Position numbers and translations under genes: made by a program
From: CAVTND01 sp963735955
Lineage (GTDB): Bacteria > Pseudomonadota > Gammaproteobacteria > Burkholderiales > Burkholderiaceae_F
NCBI GenBank assembly: GCA_963735955.1
Contig: CAVTND010000012.1
Span: 310,001 to 374,000 of the forward strand
Direction: 5' to 3'
DNA: 64,000 nucleotides
Notes under the pieces: model-generated
What the model was told of the DNA's origin: nothing
Databases searched by the model: none
The model's input: the letters and a program-made list of their open reading frames with translations, nothing else
Part shown: one piece after another, positions 60,448 through 64,000 of the stretch
How the letters are laid out: each line of letters begins with the position of its first letter
How positions within the stretch are numbered: position 1 is the first letter of the stretch

Positions 60448-60900
60448 ATGAAGTACGCGTGGTTTGGAGCAGCCTTGCTGTTGGTGGTGCAGATTGCGCA
60501 CGCGCAGGTCGAGGTCAAGGGCGCATGGGCGCGGCCGGCCGTCTCCGGGCAATCAGCGACCGGCGCATTCATGACCCTGACGGCGAAGGATGGCGCGCGC
60601 CTGCTGGGTGCGGCCAGTCCGGTCGCTGGCCTGGTCGAGATTCACGAGATGGCGATGGACGGCAACGTGATGAGGATGCGCGCCGTGCCGGCGGTGGAGC
60701 TCCCGGCTGGTCGGGCTGTTGAGCTGAAGCCAGGCGGCTACCACGTGATGTTGATGGACCTGAAACAGGCACTGAAGGCGGGCGAGAAGATTCGCCTTGA
60801 CCTGCGCCTGGAACTGGCCGACCGGCGCCTTGTGACGCTGCCGGTCGACGTCGAGGTTTCGATGCGTGGCCCGGCAAGCGAGGCTGCGCACAAGCAGTAG
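60448..60900 (+). CDS. Periplasmic copper chaperone PCu(A)C
   Basis: 150 residues. Signal peptide MKYAWFGAALLLVVQIAHA|Q. Then VKGAWARPAVSGQSATGAFM TL and the copper site: EIHEMAMDGNVMRMRAVPAV ELPAG and GGYHVMLMDLKQALKAGEKI, fitting H-M-x10-M-x21-H-x-M. Delivers Cu(I) to the CuA or CuB centre of cytochrome oxidase in the periplasm. Only a single gene here; no Sco or cox genes in the window. ATG 60448 opens the signal peptide. Confidence 0.9.
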   Translation: MKYAWFGAALLLVVQIAHAQVEVKGAWARPAVSGQSATGAFMTLTAKDGARLLGAASPVAGLVEIHEMAMDGNVMRMRAVPAVELPAGRAVELKPGGYHVMLMDLKQALKAGEKIRLDLRLELADRRLVTLPVDVEVSMRGPASEAAHKQ

Positions 60901-61055
60901 TGACACTCTTCAGCATCGCGCACGGGTCATCGGATCTGGCGTGCAGGTTTCAGGCGGGACACCTCGCCTGGTTCCATTCAGCTAGACATCACACGGGAAC
61001 GGTCTCGCGGAGCGCGTCATATAAGATGCGCGCGCCGCTCGCCCCCGGACCGCTC

Positions 61056-61943
61056 ATGGAACGCGCTGAAATCGCCCCGCAGCTGAAAGCCGAAATCCTG
61101 TCCGAGGCGCTGCCGTACATCCGGCGCTTCCACGGCAAGACCATCGTGATCAAGTATGGCGGCAACGCCATGATCGACCAGAACCTCAAGGAAGCCTTCG
61201 CGCACGATGTCGTGTTGTTGAAACTGGTCGGCATGAATCCGGTGGTGGTGCATGGCGGCGGACCGCAGATCGATGAGGCACTTGAGCGGGTCGGCAAGAA
61301 GTCGACCTTTATCCAGGGCATGCGTGTGACCGACGCCGAGACGATGGAGATCGTCGAGTGGGTGCTGGCGGGCGAGGTGCAGCAGGACCTGGTGATGCTG
61401 ATCAACGCCTTCGGCGGCCAGGCCGTCGGCCTGACCGGCAAGGACGGCAGCCTGATCCGCGCGCGCAAGATGCGCATGCCTGACAAGGACGATCCGAACA
61501 AGAGCCATGACATCGGCCAGGTCGGGCTGATCGACGCCATCAATCCGGCGGTAGTCAGGGCGCTGCAGGACGATGCCTTCATTCCGGTGATCTCGCCGAT
61601 CGGTTTTGGTGAGGACGGCATGTCGTACAACATCAACGCCGATGTCGTCGCGGGAAAGATCGCCGAGATCCTGAAGGCCGAGAAACTGGTGATGCTGACG
61701 AACACGCCAGGTGTGCTCGACAAGAACGGCACCTTGCTGACCGGGCTGTCGGCTCGCCAGATCGACGAGTTGTTTGCCGACGGCACGATCTCGGGCGGCA
61801 TGCTGCCGAAGATCTCCTCGGCGCTCGAGGCCGCCAGGAGCGGTGTCAACTCGGTACACATCATCGACGGCCGCGTCGACCATTGCCTGCTGCTCGAGAT
61901 CCTGACCGACCAGGGCGTGGGCACGATGATCAAGAGCCATTGA
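61056..61943 (+). CDS. argB: Acetylglutamate kinase
   Basis: 295 residues. Second step of arginine synthesis. Conserved: LPYIRRFHGKTIVIKYGGNA M, VVVHGGGPQIDEALERVGKK STFIQGMRVTDAETMEIVEW VLAGEVQQDLV, IGQVGLIDAINPAVVRAL, YNINADVVAGKIAEIL and GGMLPKISSALEAARSGVNS VHIIDGRVDHCLLLE. The N-terminal helix (MERAEIAPQLKAEILSEAL) is typical of arginine-sensitive hexameric enzymes. ATG 61056 chosen; upstream ~150 bp hold no gene. Intact. Confidence 0.96.
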   Translation: MERAEIAPQLKAEILSEALPYIRRFHGKTIVIKYGGNAMIDQNLKEAFAHDVVLLKLVGMNPVVVHGGGPQIDEALERVGKKSTFIQGMRVTDAETMEIVEWVLAGEVQQDLVMLINAFGGQAVGLTGKDGSLIRARKMRMPDKDDPNKSHDIGQVGLIDAINPAVVRALQDDAFIPVISPIGFGEDGMSYNINADVVAGKIAEILKAEKLVMLTNTPGVLDKNGTLLTGLSARQIDELFADGTISGGMLPKISSALEAARSGVNSVHIIDGRVDHCLLLEILTDQGVGTMIKSH

Positions 61944-61986
61944 ATGCCCCCATACCTGCCGCTTCGCATCAGGCCCCCCGAGGGGG

Positions 61987-62022
61987 TCAAGGAAACTTGG
62001 GAGCGGCCCGGCGTTTCCTTGA
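61987..62022 (+). terminator. Long inverted repeat downstream of argB
   Basis: TCAAGGAAAC (61987-61996) and GTTTCCTTGA (62013-62022) form a perfect 10-bp stem with a 16-nt GC-rich loop. No T-run; the nearby CCCCC-GA-GGGGG (61975-61986) is a second small hairpin. Possible transcription or mRNA-stability element between argB and the nucleotidase. Confidence 0.45.
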
Positions 62023-62029
62023 GCGGATC

Positions 62030-62064
62030 GTGATCTGTGATCTGTGATCTGTGATCCGTGATCC
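62030..62064 (+). repeat. Heptanucleotide tandem repeat (5 units) at the start of the HAD gene
   Basis: GTGATCT three times then GTGATCC twice, uninterrupted. Each unit holds a GTG codon, and because 7 is not a multiple of 3 the units place GTG starts in all frames right at the beginning of the next gene. Confidence 0.8.
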
Positions 62065-62786
62065 GGGAGAAAGGCATCGAGCGACGCGAGCGCGCACGAG
62101 GGCGCGTGCGCCGCACCGTCTGGTTCTTCGATCTCGACAACACTCTGCACGATGCTTCGCATGCGATCTTTCGCGCCATTGACACGCGGATGACCGACTA
62201 TGTCGAACGCCATCTCGAGGTAGATCGCGCCGAAGCCGATCGACTGCGATCCCACTACTGGCAGCGCTACGGCGCAACGCTGCTCGGCCTCGTGCGCCAC
62301 CATGCCGTCGATCCCAGGCACTTCCTGCGCGCGGCACACGACTTCGATGTCGCACCTTTGCTGCGCGCCGAACGTCAGCTCACCGAAGTGCTGCGTCGTC
62401 TGCCAGGACGCAAGGTGCTGTTGAGCAATGCGCCGCGCGACTACGCGCGGGCGGTGCTGCGCGGGCTGGCACTGCACCGGCATATCGACCGCAGATACAC
62501 GATCGAAAGCATGCGAGTTCACGGCAGCTTCCGTCCCAAGCCGTCACGCCTGATGCTGCAGGCCATGCTCGCGCGTGAGAAAGTGGGGCGCGGAGCCGCA
62601 GTGTTGGTCGAAGACAGCGCGAGAAACCTGAAGTCAGCCCGTGCGGTCGGTTTTCGCACGGTGTTGATGACCTGTCACACCCCACCGCAGGCGCATGCAC
62701 GGCGTCGCCTCACGTCGGGGCTGATCGGCTTGCGACTTCATTCGATGCATCAGCTGGTTCGAAGTGCCGACCGGATCCGCTGCTGA
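62058..62786 (+). CDS. HAD-family pyrimidine 5'-nucleotidase
   Basis: About 242 residues. HAD motif I WFFDLDNTLHDASHAIFRAI; cap with MTDYVERHLEVDRAEADRLR SHYWQRYGATLLGLVRHH; motif II VLLSNAPRDYA; motif III/IV FRPKPSRLMLQAML and AVLVEDSARNLKSARAVGFR TVLM. Matches the SDT1/pyrimidine nucleotidase subgroup that follows argB in beta-proteobacteria. The start is uncertain: GTG 62058 lies in the heptamer repeat, later GTG (62106) would give a shorter N-terminus close to the conserved part. Confidence 0.88.
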   Translation: MIREKGIERRERARGRVRRTVWFFDLDNTLHDASHAIFRAIDTRMTDYVERHLEVDRAEADRLRSHYWQRYGATLLGLVRHHAVDPRHFLRAAHDFDVAPLLRAERQLTEVLRRLPGRKVLLSNAPRDYARAVLRGLALHRHIDRRYTIESMRVHGSFRPKPSRLMLQAMLAREKVGRGAAVLVEDSARNLKSARAVGFRTVLMTCHTPPQAHARRRLTSGLIGLRLHSMHQLVRSADRIRC

Positions 62787-62871
62787 GGCGCGCTAAGCTT
62801 GCGGTGGAATCGAAACGCGCGTCGCAGCGCGAATCGAACCGCCCGCCACCCATCCCTGTTCAGGAGTTTTC

Positions 62872-64000
62872 ATGTCGGAACGTCCAGGCCTGATCCGCCG
62901 GTTCTTCGGCGCGATCTGGAGAACGATCGACTTTCTGCGCCGCTTCACCCTCAATGCCATCTTTTTGCTGGTGGTCATCGTGCTGGCTTTCGTCTGGCTG
63001 GAATCCGGCAAGCCGCCAGTGCTGGCGGGCGATACCGCGCTGGTGCTCAATCTGCAAGGCGACATCGTGGAGGAGTACACGATCAGTTCGCAGGAAGCGG
63101 CCCTGGCTGAACTCCTGGGTGAGGAACGCTTCGAAACACGCCTGCGTGACATCGTCGCGGGACTGAACGCGGCAGCCAAGGACGCGCGAATCACGCGCGT
63201 GATTCTCGTGCTGGACCAGATGGGCACGGCGGGCGCGGCCACCTTGCGCGAAATCGTGGCCGCACTCGAACGCGTGCGCGCCGCGGGCAAGCCGATCATC
63301 GCCTGGTCGGAGTCCTACGGACAGGCGGAGTACTACCTCGCCGCCAACGCTGACCAGGTCTTCCTGCACCCGGCCGGCAACGTGCTGATCAAGGGCTTCG
63401 GCGGCCGGCGCATGTACTTCAGGGATTTGCTCGACAAGGCAGGCGTGACCGTCAACGCTTTCCAGGCGGGCCGATACAAGAGTTTCGGCGAGCCCTTCAC
63501 GCGCACCGGTCCGACCCCTGAATCGCAGGAGGCGGATGCCTACCTGCTGAATGACCTGTGGGGAAGCTGGCTTGCCGATGTCGAGCGCGCCCGCAAGCTG
63601 AAAGCGGGCAGCATCATGGCTGCCATCAACGATCTGCCGCAGAGGCTCACGGCGGTCGACGGCGACATTGCCCAGCTGGTGGTCAAGGAGGGCCTGGTCG
63701 ACGGGCTCAAGCGACGCGATGAATTTCGCGCCCTGATGTTCGAGCAGGGAGCGCCGCGCAGCAGCGAAGACAAGTCAACCTTTCGGCAGATCTCGATCTA
63801 CGCCTATCAGCGCCACATTCCCGACGTCTCGGATCGCGATGCGGTCGGCATCGTCGTGGTCCAGGGCGAGATCATCGATGGCGACGGTCGTGCCGGCCGG
63901 GTCGGGTCGCGTACCACCGCAGCACTGATCCAGCGCGCGCGCGAGGATGAGGACATCAAGGCGCTCGTGGTTCGGGTCGACTCTCCGGGCGGCAGCGCTG
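62872..64000 (+). CDS. sppA: Signal peptide peptidase SppA, 67K type (3' cut by window edge)
   Basis: 376 residues visible. S49 family serine protease of the inner membrane that degrades cleaved signal peptides. One N-terminal membrane span (FTLNAIFLLVVIVLAFVWLE), N-terminal protease-like domain with LIKGFGGRRMYFRDLLDKAG V and the catalytic-lysine region FQAGRYKSFGEPFTR; the C-terminal domain begins VGIVVVQGEIIDGDGRAGRV and RVDSPGGSA, next to the nucleophile serine, where the window ends. CAGGAG before ATG 62872. Long double-domain form. Confidence 0.92.
   Translation, partial: MSERPGLIRRFFGAIWRTIDFLRRFTLNAIFLLVVIVLAFVWLESGKPPVLAGDTALVLNLQGDIVEEYTISSQEAALAELLGEERFETRLRDIVAGLNAAAKDARITRVILVLDQMGTAGAATLREIVAALERVRAAGKPIIAWSESYGQAEYYLAANADQVFLHPAGNVLIKGFGGRRMYFRDLLDKAGVTVNAFQAGRYKSFGEPFTRTGPTPESQEADAYLLNDLWGSWLADVERARKLKAGSIMAAINDLPQRLTAVDGDIAQLVVKEGLVDGLKRRDEFRALMFEQGAPRSSEDKSTFRQISIYAYQRHIPDVSDRDAVGIVVVQGEIIDGDGRAGRVGSRTTAALIQRAREDEDIKALVVRVDSPGGSA

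Overview
The window is a continuous stretch of GC-rich chromosome from a betaproteobacterium, most likely of the Burkholderiales. I infer this from gene order: ahcY – holin-like membrane protein – metF behind an SAH riboswitch; metK diverging from an lpxL pair, then dapF – DUF484 – xerC; CobW GTPase – dksA; a STAS protein – hslV – hslU; folM/folB/ttcA diverging from a MidA-type methyltransferase; argB followed by a HAD nucleotidase. A PEP-CTERM protein, a Gcr-type recombinase-family gene and DUF2917/DUF484/DUF3144 proteins fit the same assignment. No rRNA, tRNA, CRISPR array, prophage or insertion sequence was seen.

Layout. 1-3.6 kb: 3' part of ilvA, a DUF4112 protein, a small conserved protein and a ferritin-like di-iron protein. 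3.9-7.5 kb: ECF sigma factor followed by a Ser/Thr kinase with TPR-like repeats. 7.8-10.2 kb: alpha/beta hydrolase and Baeyer-Villiger-type monooxygenase. 10.2-13.5 kb (minus): DUF454 protein, Gcr-type recombinase-family gene and aquaporin Z, all but the first heavily frame-interrupted. 13.6-20.2 kb: a large SARP/AfsR-like regulator followed by a run of exported proteins, including a TraT-like lipoprotein and an Ivy-type lysozyme inhibitor. 20.3-32.4 kb: PLP lyase, tRNA thiolation, pterin genes, cca, GST, NDUFA9-like reductase, PEP-CTERM protein behind a sigma-54 promoter, lytic transglycosylase, 5-formyl-THF cyclo-ligase. 32.5-43.5 kb: two LysR regulators, the methyl-cycle genes (metF, ahcY, metK), lipid A acyltransferases, dapF. 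43.5-54.4 kb: DUF484, xerC, rlmI, CobW GTPase, dksA, STAS protein, hslVU, GST, thioesterase. 54.5-60.4 kb: complete seven-subunit Mrp-type Na+/H+ antiporter operon. 60.4-64 kb: PCu(A)C copper chaperone, argB, HAD nucleotidase, start of sppA.

The most interesting regulatory unit is at 13.6-20.2 kb. The same pair of direct repeats, ATAACG cores 11 bp apart, lies upstream of the SARP-like gene and again upstream of the exported-protein run behind it. Eleven-bp direct repeats are how SARP regulators read DNA, so this looks like an autoregulated envelope or host-defence module. Other clear regulatory elements are the SAH riboswitch, the near-perfect -24/-12 promoter and terminator around the PEP-CTERM gene, and a LysR-type palindrome between a LysR gene and a DUF2917 gene.

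Caution on quality: many genes, including essential ones (dapF, metF, ahcY, dksA), carry one-base frame changes, mostly extra bases, while the encoded protein stays conserved in the other frame. I treat these as probable sequence errors and give the full gene span, noting where the frame changes.
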